64,000 bases of DNA from Streptomyces stelliscabiei (GTDB lineage: Bacteria; Actinomycetota; Actinomycetes; Streptomycetales; Streptomycetaceae), in the NCBI RefSeq assembly GCF_014873495.1, contig NZ_JADBGF010000001.1, positions 124,001 through 188,000 on the forward strand, written 5' to 3'. Position numbers and translations under genes: made by a program. Position 1 is the first letter of the stretch. Every line of letters starts with the position of its first letter. Under the pieces are notes generated by a model. It was not told the DNA's origin, did no database searches, and saw nothing but the letters and a program-made list of their open reading frames with translations. Positions 17,630-28,664 of the stretch are shown in pieces.

Positions 17630-18060
17630 CTGCCGGAGCCGTGCCGCCCCTCACCACAGCTCCGCCCCTGATCGTCGCGGCTACTCAACTGCGGGCTGCG
17701 ACGCGTCGTGCCTGGTCCGCCGGCTCGCATGTCAGCCGCCTCCCGGCGGTTGGACCTACACCAGAGGGTCAAGAGACGTGTCCGCTCCGCACGTGACGCA
17801 GGCCGTGGCACCCTGGCACCCTGGCACCCGCCGGTACCTGCCCGAGTGCCTCTGACCGGGATGTACGGCGCGGTGATCTCCCACTCGGTATCCGAGGTGT
17901 CCGACGGGTGGCGGCGCGGACCATTCACCGCGACCCACCCACAAGACATTGATGATCAACATCACCCTCTACAACGGACGCCGGTTACTTCACCGGCTCT
18001 AACGGTCGTCTCAGGTTCGCTCGTTAGGAAGTAGGCATCAGATCAGCGATGTAACCCGTA
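17630..18060. other. Non-coding stretch upstream of the MMPL gene
   Basis: No gene is recognised. It includes a short CACCCTGG tandem repeat (about 17810-17828) and the promoter region of the MMPL exporter, which has a lower G+C content around 17935-18060. Confidence 0.45.
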
Positions 18061-18075
18061 TGTAGGAGGCTATTG

Positions 18076-20226
18076 ATGGCAGTCAACGCAGCGCCGTCCG
18101 GGGAAGCGCCGGCCGGTCGGTTGGCAGGCCGATGGGTGCCGTGGTTAGTGATCGGCTTGTGGTTGGTGCTGGCGGCGTTCATGGTGCCGCTGAGCGGAAA
18201 GTTGAGTTCGGTCACCACCGACAGCGCCGCGGACACCCTGCCGGCCAGCGCCGAGTCCACCAAGGTCGCGGTACTGGAGGACAGTCTCCCCGGCGGTGAC
18301 GACAACACGTTCGCCTTCGTGTACCACCGCGCCGGCGGCATGACCGCCGCCGACCGCGCGACGGTCGAGCGCCACTACGACACCCTTGCCAAGCGGTACC
18401 CGCCGAAGGCGACGGCGGCGGCCGGCGAGGACGACGAGGGCTCACCGACGAGCCCCTCCACCGACCGCGAGGCGATGATGTTCACCCTCGAGGTGAGCAC
18501 GACCTACGGCGCACCGGAGGACATCGTCGGCCCGTTGCGTGACGCCGCGAAGGACCGCCCCTCCGGCCTGGAACTCGACGTGACCGGCCCGGGCGCGATC
18601 GACGGCGACATGGATGCCGTCTTCGACGGCATCGACGTGCAGGTTCTCCTCACCACCATCGTCGTCGTCACGCTCCTGCTCATCCTCACCTACCGCAGCC
18701 CGGTGTTGTGGATCATCCCGCTGGTGGCCGTCGGCGCGGCCGCGCTGACCTCGATGGGCACCGTCTACCTGCTGGTCAAGGGCTTCGGCATCGTGGTCAA
18801 CGACCAGAACTCGGCGCTGCTGACGATCCTGGTGTTCGGCGTCGGCACGGACTACGCGCTGTTGCTCATCGCTCGATATCGGGAGGCACTGCACCACCAT
18901 GAGAACGTCCGGGTCGCGATGGTCCACGCGCTGCGCGGCGCGGCGCCGGCCATCGTCGCGTCCTCGGCCACCGTGGTCGCCGGCCTGCTCTGCCTGCTCG
19001 TCGCCGACCTGAACAGCACCAGCGGGTTGGGCCCGATCGGTGCGGCCGGCATCCTGTGCGCGCTGGTGGCCATGCTGACGCTGTTCCCGGCGGTGCTCGT
19101 GGTGCTCGGCAGGCGGATCTTCTGGCCGGCCATCCCGCGGTTCAGCACGGCCGTGGAGCAGAAGCCGGGGCTGTGGGGACGGCTCGGCACCGCCATCAGC
19201 CGCCGCCGGTGGGTGGCGACGCTCGGCTCGCTCGGAGTCCTCGGCGTGCTCGCCCTCGGGCTGGCGGGCAACACCGGCGCCCTGCGGGAGCAGGACCAGT
19301 TCGTGTCCGCGCCGGAGTCGGTCACCGGCTTCACCGTTCTCCGCCAGCACTTCCCTGAGCTCGGCGGCCAGCCGATGACGATCTTCACGCGGCCGGCGCA
19401 CCAGGAGCGGGTGCTCGACATCGTCAAGGACACTCGCGGTGTGGCCCTGGCCATCCCGGAGCAGACCAGCGGTGGCTGGGCCAACATCTCCGTGTTCCCG
19501 AAGGACGCGCCGGACACCGTCGCCGAGTACGACACGATCAAGCGGGTGCGCACCGCCGTGCACGCGGTGAGCGGGGCGGAGGCGATGGTCGGCGGGCCGA
19601 GTGCGGAGAACCTCGACACCGAGGTGACCACCAAGCGCGACGAGAAGCTGGTGATCCCGCTGGTGCTCGCCGTCGTCCTGATCGTCCTCGGGCTGCTGCT
19701 GCGCGCGATCCTGGCCCCGCTGGTCCTGATGGCCACCGTGATCGTCTCATTCGCCGCAGCCTTCGGCGGCAGCGTGTTCGTCTTCGACACGATCCTCGGG
19801 TTCAAGGGCGTCGACTCTTCGGTGCCGCTGCTGGCATTCCTGTTCCTGGTGGCGCTCGGCGTCGACTACAACATCTTCCTGGCCAGCCGGGCCCGGGAGG
19901 AGACCGTGCGCCTCGGCACCAGAGAGGGCATGCTCAAAGCCCTCTCCGCCACCGGTGGCGTCATCACCTCGGCAGGTCTGGTCCTGGCGGCCACGTTCGC
20001 GGTCCTCGCCACGCTTCCGCTGGTGATGCTGATCGAGGTCGGATTCCTGGTCGCCTTCGGCGTGCTGCTCGACGCCCTGCTGGTGCGGTCGGTCCTGGTG
20101 CCCGCCCTCACCCTGCTGATCGGTCGGCGGATCTGGTGGCCGAGCCGGCTGTCCCGTCCAGCGGCGGAGCTGCCGGACGGTCAACAGCCGCTCGCCGACT
20201 ACGAGGAGCCCGCGCTGCAACGGTGA
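18076..20226 (+). CDS. MMPL/RND-superfamily membrane exporter
   Basis: This 716-residue integral membrane protein has two repeats of one transmembrane helix, a large extracytoplasmic loop and five further helices. Helices are visible at about 22-40 and 195-360 (with DYALLLIARYREALHHHENV), and 385-405 and 535-690 (with DYNIFLASRAREETVRLGTR). The paired GTDYALLL and GVDYNIFL segments hold the conserved Asp-Tyr proton-relay pair. MMPL proteins export lipids or drugs using the proton gradient. The ATG at 18076 follows GTAGGAGG. It is convergent with a two-component system and separated from it by a strong terminator. Confidence 0.94.
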   Translation: MAVNAAPSGEAPAGRLAGRWVPWLVIGLWLVLAAFMVPLSGKLSSVTTDSAADTLPASAESTKVAVLEDSLPGGDDNTFAFVYHRAGGMTAADRATVERHYDTLAKRYPPKATAAAGEDDEGSPTSPSTDREAMMFTLEVSTTYGAPEDIVGPLRDAAKDRPSGLELDVTGPGAIDGDMDAVFDGIDVQVLLTTIVVVTLLLILTYRSPVLWIIPLVAVGAAALTSMGTVYLLVKGFGIVVNDQNSALLTILVFGVGTDYALLLIARYREALHHHENVRVAMVHALRGAAPAIVASSATVVAGLLCLLVADLNSTSGLGPIGAAGILCALVAMLTLFPAVLVVLGRRIFWPAIPRFSTAVEQKPGLWGRLGTAISRRRWVATLGSLGVLGVLALGLAGNTGALREQDQFVSAPESVTGFTVLRQHFPELGGQPMTIFTRPAHQERVLDIVKDTRGVALAIPEQTSGGWANISVFPKDAPDTVAEYDTIKRVRTAVHAVSGAEAMVGGPSAENLDTEVTTKRDEKLVIPLVLAVVLIVLGLLLRAILAPLVLMATVIVSFAAAFGGSVFVFDTILGFKGVDSSVPLLAFLFLVALGVDYNIFLASRAREETVRLGTREGMLKALSATGGVITSAGLVLAATFAVLATLPLVMLIEVGFLVAFGVLLDALLVRSVLVPALTLLIGRRIWWPSRLSRPAAELPDGQQPLADYEEPALQR

Positions 20227-20243
20227 GCGCGGCGACACCGACG

Positions 20244-20283
20244 AGATCCGGGACGGGGACCCAGACCCGTCCCGGATCTTTTC
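20244..20283. terminator. Bidirectional intrinsic terminator between MMPL and histidine kinase genes
   Basis: Perfect 14-bp arms (AGATCCGGGACGGG and CCCGTCCCGGATCT) around an 8-bp loop are followed by TTTT on the plus strand. It begins 18 bp after the MMPL stop. Confidence 0.9.
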
Positions 20284-20431
20284 ATGGGCCCGACGGTCGC
20301 CGCCCTTTGATCCTGCGCCACGCGCCGGGGCCGGGGTCGGCGCATCGCGGTGTCCTGCCCCGGCGGTGAGCCGCGCGGGGCCACGCCCGAGGACCGCCGT
20401 CCCTTGCCCTGCGCCGCGCCGCCGGGGCGGG

Positions 20432-21883
20432 TCAGCGCACCGCGGAGTCCTCCCCGGCGGTCAGCCGCGCGATCGGGGCGGGCGCGGCCGCGGCCGGAAG
20501 GTCGACCCGAAGCAGCGCGCCATCGCGGGCGGAGCGGGCGACGGTGACACGGCCGCCGTGGGCGTCGACGACCCGCTGCACGATCGACAGCCCCAGACCC
20601 GATCCCGGCAACGCGCGGGCGCTGTCGGCACGGTAGAACCGGTCGAACACCCGCGGTACGTCGGCGGCGTCGATGCCCGGCCCTGCGTCGTCGACCTCAA
20701 GCACCGCCGACGGGCCCTCGGCACGCAGCCGGACCTGGACCGGCTGGTCCTCGGGAGACCACTTGCCGGCGTTGTCGATGAGGTTGAGCACCGCCCGCTG
20801 GAGCGCAGCGGGACGCCCGCTCACCCACACGGAGGTCACGTCGAGCGCGACCTCGATGTCGGGCACGCGGGAACGCGCCCGGGTTGCCGCGGCCACCACC
20901 ACGTCGGCGAGGTCGAGCAGCTCGGTGTTCTCGTCGCTGACGTCACCGCGCGCCAGGTCGGTCAGCTCGGCGGCAAGGGTGCTCAACTCGGCCACCTGGG
21001 CACCGAGATCGTGGAGCAGCCGAGTCCGGCTCTCCGCCGGCAGCGCGCTGTCCAGGGTGCCACGCCGATCGAGCCGGATCAGCAGCTCGACGTTGAGGCG
21101 CAGGCTGGTGAGCGGGGTCTTGAGCTCGTGGGCGGCGTCCTCGGCAAGCAGCCGCTGGGCCCGCCGGGAGTCCCGGAGCGCGGCGAGCATGTCGTTGATC
21201 GACCGGATCAGCCGCCGGATCTCCCCACCGCCCTCATCCGGGATGTCGGCATCGAGATCCCGGGTGTGCGCGACACGTACCGCGGCGGCGGTCAGCCGGT
21301 CGATCGGTGCCAGCCCGGTCCGCGCCACGGTACGCCCGACAAGGGCGCCGCCGACCACGCAGAACAGCCCGATCAGCAGCATGCCCAACCCGAATTGGTT
21401 GATCGGGCTGTCGTCGGCGACGCGAGCCACCTGGACCGCGCCGCCGCCCGCCCGCAGCGTGTAGATGAGGTAGCCCTCGTCGTCGCTGTCGTTCGACTCC
21501 ATCAGGTCGGCCGACGCGCCCTGCGCCACCCGCCCGGCGTGCTCGCTGACGGGGGGCAGCGCCGGTTGCCCGGCCGGCGTACGGGTCGAGCCGTCGGGCA
21601 GGATGACCCGCACCAGCCGACCGGATCCGGGATACGGCGGTAGCTGGACCTGCCCCAGACCGGCGCGCTGCGCGCTCGTCGCCAGGACGCGGGAGTCGGC
21701 CCGTAGCTGATTCTCGGCGGTGTCCCGCAGCTCCCAGTCCAGTAGCTCGCTGGCCACCTGGAACGCCACGAACACGCTGACCGCGATGGCCGTCGCCGCG
21801 ATCACCGTCAGCCTGGTCCGCAGGGACCGCCGGCGCCACCATCGGGTCAGCCGGCGCGGTTCCCGGCCGGCGGGCCTGCTCAC
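20432..21883 (-). CDS. Sensor histidine kinase
   Basis: This 483-residue membrane kinase has TM1 at about 25-45, a periplasmic sensor loop of about 120 residues, TM2 at about 164-185, HAMP at 186-240, HisKA with [17 protein letters not shown] (phosphorylated His252), and a C-terminal HATPase with [10 protein letters not shown] (N-box), [13 protein letters not shown] and [18 protein letters not shown]. It is complete. Its start overlaps the response regulator stop by 4 bp (ATGA), so they are co-translated. The convergent MMPL exporter is the obvious candidate target, but this is not shown by the sequence. Confidence 0.95.
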   Translation of the reverse strand: MSRPAGREPRRLTRWWRRRSLRTRLTVIAATAIAVSVFVAFQVASELLDWELRDTAENQLRADSRVLATSAQRAGLGQVQLPPYPGSGRLVRVILPDGSTRTPAGQPALPPVSEHAGRVAQGASADLMESNDSDDEGYLIYTLRAGGGAVQVARVADDSPINQFGLGMLLIGLFCVVGGALVGRTVARTGLAPIDRLTAAAVRVAHTRDLDADIPDEGGGEIRRLIRSINDMLAALRDSRRAQRLLAEDAAHELKTPLTSLRLNVELLIRLDRRGTLDSALPAESRTRLLHDLGAQVAELSTLAAELTDLARGDVSDENTELLDLADVVVAAATRARSRVPDIEVALDVTSVWVSGRPAALQRAVLNLIDNAGKWSPEDQPVQVRLRAEGPSAVLEVDDAGPGIDAADVPRVFDRFYRADSARALPGSGLGLSIVQRVVDAHGGRVTVARSARDGALLRVDLPAAAAPAPIARLTAGEDSAVR

Positions 21884-22572
21884 GGAGGAGTCTCCCGCAG
21901 TGTGTATCCCAGGCCGCGCAGCGTGTAGATCAATCGCGGCTCACCCTCGGCCTCCATCTTGCGGCGCAGGTAGCTCACGTATACCTGGAGGTTGTTGGCG
22001 GTGGCGCTCATGTCGAAACCCCAGATCGCCTCGAACAGCGCGTCGCGGGTCAAGACCCGGGTCGCGTTGCGCATGAGGACCTGCAGGAGGGAGAACTCGG
22101 TCCGGGTCAGACGCAGCGGCCGCCCGCCACGCCACGCCTCGAACCTGTCGGCATCGAGCCGGACATCGGCGAACGACAGGATCTGCGACTCCTCGTCGGT
22201 CGGCGTGCGCCGACGCAGCAGGGCCCGCACCCGGGCCAGCAACTCCTCGGTGGCGAACGGCTTGGGCAGATAGTCGTCGGCGCCCGCGTCCAGCCCCGTG
22301 ACCCGGTCGGAGACCTGGTCACGGGCGGTCAGCATCAACACCGGCAGATCCCGACCCTCCGCCCGCAACCGCCGGCAGGTCTCCAACCCGCCGAGGCGGG
22401 GCATCATCACGTCGAGGATCAGCAGATCCAGCGTGTCACCGCCGGCCCCAACGACCCCGTCGAGCACGGCGAGACCGTTGGCGACGGTGCTGGTGTCGTA
22501 ACCCTCGACCTGGAGCACCCGCTCCAGCGACTCACGGATGGCCGCTTCATCATCCGCGATCATGATCCGCAC
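21880..22572 (-). CDS. OmpR/PhoB-type response regulator
   Basis: This 230-residue protein has an N-terminal receiver with acidic pair Asp7-Asp8, phospho-acceptor Asp54 ([12 protein letters not shown]), Thr in LMLTARD and Lys in DDYLPKPF, followed by a C-terminal winged-helix DNA-binding domain ([20 protein letters not shown] ... [20 protein letters not shown]). The GTG start follows GGAGGGGGG. It partners the kinase encoded immediately downstream. Confidence 0.96.
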   Translation of the reverse strand: MRIMIADDEAAIRESLERVLQVEGYDTSTVANGLAVLDGVVGAGGDTLDLLILDVMMPRLGGLETCRRLRAEGRDLPVLMLTARDQVSDRVTGLDAGADDYLPKPFATEELLARVRALLRRRTPTDEESQILSFADVRLDADRFEAWRGGRPLRLTRTEFSLLQVLMRNATRVLTRDALFEAIWGFDMSATANNLQVYVSYLRRKMEAEGEPRLIYTLRGLGYTLRETPP

Positions 22573-22799
22573 GCCGGCCCGCCCCCCTCCAGTCGATGCC
22601 TTTGCCGCTCATTGTCCCCGATCAACCTGAAGCCAAAATTAGCGCGTCGCTGGGGATCGCGCTCTCAGCCTGACTTCATGGATCTTGGGGTCGTCCGGGT
22701 CAGCTGCCAAGGGTGTCGTGGTCGCCACGAGGAGGGCGCGGCGGGTGTGGACGGGTACGTCCTGGACGGTGCGGTGCAGTGGCTCGGTGGGGATCAGCG

Positions 22800-23400
22800 A
22801 GGTGGTGAAGACCGCGACGAGCGTCCAGGCCGCCGAGGCCGTCCGGGGTGAGGAAGGTCCGGGTGCCGTCGGCGTCGAGATTCTCGAGCGGGTGGGTCGT
22901 CACGGACAGGGCTCCTGTCGGAGGAGTCGGTGCGCCGGGGTAGGTGGTGTGGGCGCTTTTCAGCGCGCGGACACCGCTGCGGCAGGTGGTCGTGGCGGGA
23001 GCCGTGCGCATGGTCGGGCCGGCGGCCCGGCTCGGTGCGGTCGCGGTCCAGGCGCCGGGGAACCAGACGGCGGTGTACTGCGCGATGGCGTCGCGCAACC
23101 CGGTGGTGACGGCTCCCTCCCACGGGGGCTGCCCGGGGTGGCAGTTCGTGTCGAAGGTGCCGTAGCGCTCGGTGTCGGGGCGCGTGTTGGTCGCTTCGTC
23201 GCGGTGGTGGAAGGTGCCGTGCCACGCGAAGCCGAGGGTGACCCTCGATCCGCAGTCGCAGGGGCGTACCAGGGATCGGGGTGGCGTAGCAGGTGTTGCC
23301 CACGACGGCGTGGACGCGGAACGGGAGGCACAGTTCGGCGAAGAACTCGGAGGCTTGGGGGGACAAGGAGGAGGTCTCCGATAGGGCGTCGGGCCGGTCT
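22800..23400 (-). pseudogene. Unknown protein remnant, frameshifted
   Basis: Two minus-strand frames look protein-like. One reads SPQASEFFAELCLPFRVHAV and PGTPLRLRIEGHP. After a shift near 23235 the other reads FAWHGTFHHRDEATNTRP, ERYGTFDTNCHPGQPPWEG and LRDAIAQYTAVWFPGAW. No domain is recognised, and the start and end are unclear. The whole 22.6-23.6 kb interval has no other gene. Confidence 0.4.
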
Positions 23401-23637
23401 GTCGGCGTGGGCCCGGGCCCGCTGGCCGCCGGTTCTCATCAGCTCGTTCCCGTTCACTGGCATCAACCGCGGGTACGGCGACTTGAGTTGCATGCGGCTG
23501 TCCGATGTGGACGATCACCGTCCAATCGGATCATGGCCCTCTGAACGGGTGCGGTACCGTCCCTGCCTCATCGAGGGCCCTCATCGCCAGGACCGGGCTC
23601 GATCTCCCACCGCCTTGACCTCAGCCGTTGAAGATCT

Positions 23638-26490
23638 CTACATGCGGTGGAGTTGGAATCGCTGGTTGGTGCTACCCGTGGCTGTCCACTGGGAGATGCG
23701 GGCTCCGTCGGCGGTGGAGGCCTCCCATACGTCCAGGGCAAGGCCGCTCTGTCGGTTGACCAGACTGATCACGCCACCGCCGTGGTCGACTATCCGCCAC
23801 TGCTGACTGCCGGCGTCGGTCTCCGGCTGCTGGGTGATGTCGGCGCCGCTGCTGCCACTGGCGGCGTGCAGGACCAGACCCCTGCGCCCCACCCGGATCT
23901 TGTAGTGTCCGTCGTCGGAGGGCAGGAACTCGAAGTGCTGGTCGCGGCCGGCGGTGATCTGCCACTGGATCAGCAGCGCACCGGCGCCCGAGGACGCACC
24001 ATTGATGTCGGCAGCCTTGCCGCTGTGCTGGGCCACCAACCGATACGCCACGCCGGCCTCCACCGGCCCCGGCCTGAGTGCGGACGCGCGGTAGGTCTTG
24101 CCGGCCTGGCCGGCGAACTCGATGAGATCGGCCTCGAGCCGCTTCGGCTGGACCGGCTCGCCGCTCGCGTCGTCCCGCAGCGTGAAGTCGCCGACGAAGA
24201 TCCGACTGCGCACCCGGACGGCACCGGTTCGGTCGGGTGTGACGACGACCTCGATCCGGCCGCTGCTCCACTCGGCGCCGACGGTGTGTCCGCCGCGGCC
24301 GCGCAGTCCGCTCACGCGCCCGGTGGGCCAGGCGGCAGGCAGCGCCGGCAGCACGTGCAGTTCGCCGTTGTGGCTGTGCAACAGCATCTCCGCGATGCCC
24401 GAGGTGGCGCCGAAGTTGCCGTCGATCTGGAACGGTGGGTGCAGGTCGAACATGTTGGGCGCGAGCCGGTCCGTGCGCACCAGGTCCCGGATCAGCTTGT
24501 GGGCCCGGGCACCGTCCTCCAGCCTCGCCCAGAAGTTGATCTTCCACGCGAGCGACCATCCCGTCCCGTCGTCACCGCGCAGCTCCAGCGTCCGCCGCGC
24601 GGCCTCGTGCAACTGGGGTGTCCCGCGCTTGGTGATCTGGTTGCTCGGATGCAGGCCGTACAGGTGGGAGACGTGCCGGTGATTCCGCTCGGTCTCCACC
24701 CAGTCGGCCAGCCACTCCTGGACATTGCCTCTGGAGCCGACCCGTGTCGGGGCCAGCCGGTCCCGGGCCGCCAGTGCCTGAGCGCGGAAGGTGGCGTCCA
24801 CGGCGAGGGTCTCGGCGGCGCGGGCGACGCTGTTGAAAAGGTCGCGCAGGATCTGGTTGTCCATGGTGGGCCCCGCGCAGACGGTGGCGTTCGTATGGTG
24901 AGCGAGCTCCGGAGAGTTCGACGGGTTGGTGACCAGGTGTCCTAGCGTCGGGTGGGCGACCAGGGTGTCGAGGAAGAACTGGGCGGCGCCCTTCAGGGCC
25001 GGATAGTTCGCGCGGAGGAAGTCGATGTCACCGGTGAACAGGTAGTGGTCCCAGATCAGGGTGGCCAGCCATGCGCCACCGGTCTGCCACATTCCCCACC
25101 GCGCTTCGTCGACGACCGAGGCGCCCCGCCACGCGTCGGTGTTGTGATGCGTCACCCAGCCGTCGGCACCGTACTGCGCCTTGGCCACCCGAGCCCCGGT
25201 CACGGTCAGGTCGTTGATCATGTCGAAGACCGGGAGGAAGCACTCGGGCAGGTTCGTCGTGTCGGCGGGCCAGTAGTTCATCGGCAGGTTGGCGTTGAGG
25301 GTGTACTTCGAGTCCCAGGACGGAGCCATCTGGTCGTTCCAGATGCCCTGCAGGTTCGCCGGCTGGGTGCCCTGCCGCGAGGACGAGATGAGCAGATACC
25401 GGCCGAACTGGAACAGCAAAGCGGAGAACTGCGGGTCGTTCACCTGCGCGTGCTGTGCGATCCGTACGTCGGTCGGCTGGTCGGCCGCCGTCGTACGTCC
25501 CAGATCGACCGACACCCGGTCGAACAGCGCCTGGTAGTCGGCGCGATGCCGGCTGCGCAGTTCGTCGATGCCAACGTTGCGGGCGGCGTTGAGGTGGCTG
25601 CGCGCGATCCCCTGGTAGTCGCCGTCGACCTTCCGGAAGTCGACGTAGCTGGAGCCGATCGACACCAGCACCGTCACGCTGGTGGCGCCGGAGACGCGCA
25701 GCGTGCCGCCCGAGCTGCTGACCGTGCCGCCCGTCACGGCGGCGTGAGCCAGGGCGAGGAACCGGACCCGCCCGGCGATGCCCTCCATGGTGCCGGAGGT
25801 ACCGTCGAGGGCGATGGTGGCACCGTCCGGGCTGGACAGCGTTGTCCGTTGGGGACTGTCGAACGTGGCGTTGAAGGTGATGGAGTTGGCCCGGTCGGCC
25901 GTCAGCCGGACCACGATCACCTGGTCACGTGCGCTGGCGAACACCTCACGCTGGTACCGCACGCCGTTCAGCACGTAGGCCGTGAGCGCCGTGGCGGTGG
26001 TGAGGTCGAGCGTCCGGTTGTACTGCGACGCACCGGTGGCGCTGCCGAGGGAGAGCCGAAGGTTTCCGACCGGCTGGTAGGCCAGCTGTCCGGCCGGACT
26101 GCCCAGCATCGTCTGATTGATCAGGTCCTGCGCCGGCCCCCACTGATCCGCGAAGACTCGCCGCCGGATCTCCGCGATGTTGGCCGCGCCGCGAGTGTTG
26201 GCGGAGTCGTACGGGCCGCCGGCCCAGACAGTGTCCTCGTTGAGCTGCAGCCGTTCGGTGTCGACGTTGCCGAACACCATCGCGCCGAGGCGTCCATTGC
26301 CGATCGGCAGTGCCCGCAGCCAGTCCGCGCCGGCCGGTTTGTCGTACCACAGGGCGAGATCGTTGGCGGCCAGGACCTCCGGCGGCGCGGCAGAGCCGCT
26401 CCTGGCGACGGCCGTCCACCCACCCGGCACGATCCCTGCTCCAGCCGCCGCCCCGGCGGCGAGAAACCGTCTGCGTGTCACTTCGGACAT
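23638..26490 (-). CDS. Secreted GH95 glycoside hydrolase (fucosidase type) with C-terminal RICIN module
   Basis: This 950-residue exported enzyme starts with a Tat signal ([15 protein letters not shown]). The GH95 N-terminal domain is recognised by [20 protein letters not shown] and [16 protein letters not shown]; the (alpha/alpha)6 catalytic part contains [20 protein letters not shown], the HHNTDAWRG segment and [22 protein letters not shown]95 enzymes are mainly alpha-1,2-L-fucosidases, some alpha-L-galactosidases, and invert configuration. Residues from about 805 form a beta-trefoil RICIN lectin with QxW repeats ([33 protein letters not shown]). The ATG follows AAGGGAG. It is 119 bp downstream of the GH5 gene, probably in the same unit. 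Confidence 0.93.
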   Translation of the reverse strand: MSEVTRRRFLAAGAAAGAGIVPGGWTAVARSGSAAPPEVLAANDLALWYDKPAGADWLRALPIGNGRLGAMVFGNVDTERLQLNEDTVWAGGPYDSANTRGAANIAEIRRRVFADQWGPAQDLINQTMLGSPAGQLAYQPVGNLRLSLGSATGASQYNRTLDLTTATALTAYVLNGVRYQREVFASARDQVIVVRLTADRANSITFNATFDSPQRTTLSSPDGATIALDGTSGTMEGIAGRVRFLALAHAAVTGGTVSSSGGTLRVSGATSVTVLVSIGSSYVDFRKVDGDYQGIARSHLNAARNVGIDELRSRHRADYQALFDRVSVDLGRTTAADQPTDVRIAQHAQVNDPQFSALLFQFGRYLLISSSRQGTQPANLQGIWNDQMAPSWDSKYTLNANLPMNYWPADTTNLPECFLPVFDMINDLTVTGARVAKAQYGADGWVTHHNTDAWRGASVVDEARWGMWQTGGAWLATLIWDHYLFTGDIDFLRANYPALKGAAQFFLDTLVAHPTLGHLVTNPSNSPELAHHTNATVCAGPTMDNQILRDLFNSVARAAETLAVDATFRAQALAARDRLAPTRVGSRGNVQEWLADWVETERNHRHVSHLYGLHPSNQITKRGTPQLHEAARRTLELRGDDGTGWSLAWKINFWARLEDGARAHKLIRDLVRTDRLAPNMFDLHPPFQIDGNFGATSGIAEMLLHSHNGELHVLPALPAAWPTGRVSGLRGRGGHTVGAEWSSGRIEVVVTPDRTGAVRVRSRIFVGDFTLRDDASGEPVQPKRLEADLIEFAGQAGKTYRASALRPGPVEAGVAYRLVAQHSGKAADINGASSGAGALLIQWQITAGRDQHFEFLPSDDGHYKIRVGRRGLVLHAASGSSGADITQQPETDAGSQQWRIVDHGGGVISLVNRQSGLALDVWEASTADGARISQWTATGSTNQRFQLHRM

Positions 26491-26609
26491 GTCGTTCTCC
26501 CTTCACGACTGGAGCAGGTCACTGACTTCTGTGATGACAGACCGCCGGTGAGAAAGGCGACGGCGGTACGCCTGTCTTCTCCGGAGCGGAGGGCCACCGC
26601 GGCCGACGG

Positions 26610-28094
26610 TTACCTTCCACCGTGTCCGCCGAGCCGGGCGTCGCGTCGCATGTCGGTGTTCTTCTGGATCTGCCATGTCTGGTTGTCGCCTCCCCAGCAC
26701 GCCCACAGCTGCGCCTTGAGGGTGGCCGTGTTCACGTCGAGGCAGAGGCCTGATCGAGCGCTGCGGACGGTGCCGTCACCGCCCACCGTCCACCGCTGGT
26801 TGTCGCCGCCGTTGCACGCCCATGTGCCGACCACGGTGCCGTTCGTCGTCCCGCTGTTGTACGCGTCCAGGCACTTGAGGCCGCCAAGTGCGGTGATCTG
26901 TCCGCCGGCCGTCAAGGTCCACTGCCGGCCTGCCGTGTTGTCACACATGTTCACCTGGACCTGGATGTTCGCCGTGGTCCCGCCGGGGATGTCAAGACAG
27001 CGCCCGGTGCCGAGGTTGCGCAGCAGGCCTCCGGGGGCCGGGACGTCGCCGTCCAAGCCCCAGCCGTATCTGAGGCGCTCGCGGCCGCCGGCGCTGGGGG
27101 TGCTGAGCGTGAGGTTGGTTCCCGTGCCGTGCAGTTTCTGCATGGCATACCAGTCGTCGCCCTGGCCCGCGCGTATCTTCCCGCCCAGCCCCGGCCAGTA
27201 GACGGAGCCGATCCGCAGGTCCCGGAGCACCGTGGTGGTGGCCCGGAAGTAGCGCACGAAGTTGTCGCTGCTGCCGGCATCCTGATAGTTGAGCCCGGTG
27301 TCCATCGGCGCGCCGAACTCGTCGACGACAGTGCGGTCGGCGCAGGAGCCGAATGCGTCCCGCAGGTAGCCCACCCACTGGTCGTAGGTCTTCGCACCGC
27401 TGAAGAACGTGTAGTGGTGCAGCGACAGAAACGTCCCGTCAAGGCGGCGGTCGGCGCACATGGATTTGATGTCGGTGTTCAGGCCGGCGCCGCTGACGAA
27501 GATGCGGTTCCGCTGAATCGACGGGTGGCTGCTGATCCAGTTGCTCACCACGTTCGCCCACTCGGCGGCGCTGTGTCCCGCCGGTTCGTTCATCGGCTCG
27601 AAGTGGACGAGGCTGTTGGAGCCGTACCGGGCCAGCACCGTGTTCCACATGGCCTCGAAGGCGCTCGGGTTGACGATGCGACCGTCGCGGGCGGCCACCC
27701 CGTCGTCCCAGTAGGAGAGGACGACCTTGAATCCCTTCGCGGTGGCTGCGTCTATCGCGCCCGTGTACGCGCTCCACCAGTTCGTCCCGACCGTGTAGGT
27801 GTTGATCGGGAGCCGAACGGTGTTGGCGCCGAGGTTGCTCTCGAAGCCGGTGTAGATGGCGTCGGCCTTCGCCACGACCGTCTGGTAGCTGTCAGAGCCG
27901 CTCAACCCGTGCAGGACCAACGGTCCACCGTGGAAGTTGTCACCGAGCCGGGCCCAGTTGACGCCACGGAACTGGGACGTGTCGGTGGCTGTCGGCGAGG
28001 CGCTGTCGTGCTCGGCGACCGCCAGAGCGCTGGGAACGGTCAGGATGTAGGTGAGCGCCCGGGCGAGATAGCGGCGGGTGCGGGTGCGGGGCAT
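26610..28094 (-). CDS. Secreted GH5-type glycoside hydrolase with C-terminal RICIN module
   Basis: This 494-residue exported protein has an N-terminal signal (RRYLARALTYILTVPSALAV). The (beta/alpha)8 catalytic domain carries the GH-A acid/base in FEPMNEP (Glu170) and the nucleophile in VVDEFGAP (Glu259), with NTVRLPIN and FLSLHHYTFFSG at the expected strands. The subfamily cannot be decided by eye; endoglucanase, mannanase or exo-glycosidase activity are all possible. A RICIN trefoil fills residues 355-485 (RCLDIPGG, GRQWTLTAGG, NQRWTVGGDG, NQTWQI). The ATG at 28094 with GGAAGG is preferred to an upstream in-frame start. Confidence 0.9.
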   Translation of the reverse strand: MPRTRTRRYLARALTYILTVPSALAVAEHDSASPTATDTSQFRGVNWARLGDNFHGGPLVLHGLSGSDSYQTVVAKADAIYTGFESNLGANTVRLPINTYTVGTNWWSAYTGAIDAATAKGFKVVLSYWDDGVAARDGRIVNPSAFEAMWNTVLARYGSNSLVHFEPMNEPAGHSAAEWANVVSNWISSHPSIQRNRIFVSGAGLNTDIKSMCADRRLDGTFLSLHHYTFFSGAKTYDQWVGYLRDAFGSCADRTVVDEFGAPMDTGLNYQDAGSSDNFVRYFRATTTVLRDLRIGSVYWPGLGGKIRAGQGDDWYAMQKLHGTGTNLTLSTPSAGGRERLRYGWGLDGDVPAPGGLLRNLGTGRCLDIPGGTTANIQVQVNMCDNTAGRQWTLTAGGQITALGGLKCLDAYNSGTTNGTVVGTWACNGGDNQRWTVGGDGTVRSARSGLCLDVNTATLKAQLWACWGGDNQTWQIQKNTDMRRDARLGGHGGR

Positions 28095-28664
28095 GGTAGC
28101 GCCTTCCCGGTTGACGGTGTGGTCACGTCTGTGCTGTAAAGGATCTCGACGTTGGCCGACAGCCGGCCGAGCCGGCGCGGAGCTTGCCCTCTCCGCGCCG
28201 GCCCCCTCCCAGATCGCTCGCGCAGCGGGCATGTCAGCGTCATACCGCTGTCGTGGCGTCTGGAAGACGTGCTCCCCGGCTTCCCGCCCGGGCGGTCGTT
28301 ACCCGGCCCGGATCGGTTCCTCGTGGCTGAAGTCCCGGGTCTTCCGAGCCGCCTCACTGTGTGGGCACCAGAATTCCGCAGAACGCTTTTGACTTCCGCT
28401 TTCACAGGTCATGAATGGGGAACGTTCCGCGTCGACTTCCAGAAGATTGACAGATTGCCATGGTCTATTCAAGAGGTAAACGCCAGCAATTGAAGACCAC
28501 CCCTCATAACCTTTTCAAGCAGCGAAATCGGAAACACGGCCGCATGTAAATCGCGGCAGTTTTCGTTATGGGTGGCCGGTTTGAACAGTCGCAGTCGCCG
28601 TAGTGGCGAAAAGCATGGCGCCCTTGCCGAACGCGGCGCACTTGGGCGCCGACTCGCGCGGCCG
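28095..28664. other. 570-bp regulatory interval upstream of GH5, lower GC
   Basis: No gene is visible. The stretch 28360-28570 is A/T-richer than the surroundings and contains the palindrome GGAACGTTCC at 28419-28428, a plausible LacI-type operator for the minus-strand glycosidase unit. This is suggestive only. Confidence 0.4.

Noticed and set aside
24952..27201. 749-codon plus-strand open frame
   Set aside because: It lies antisense to the GH95 and GH5 genes; composition is Val/Gly/Arg-rich without any domain.
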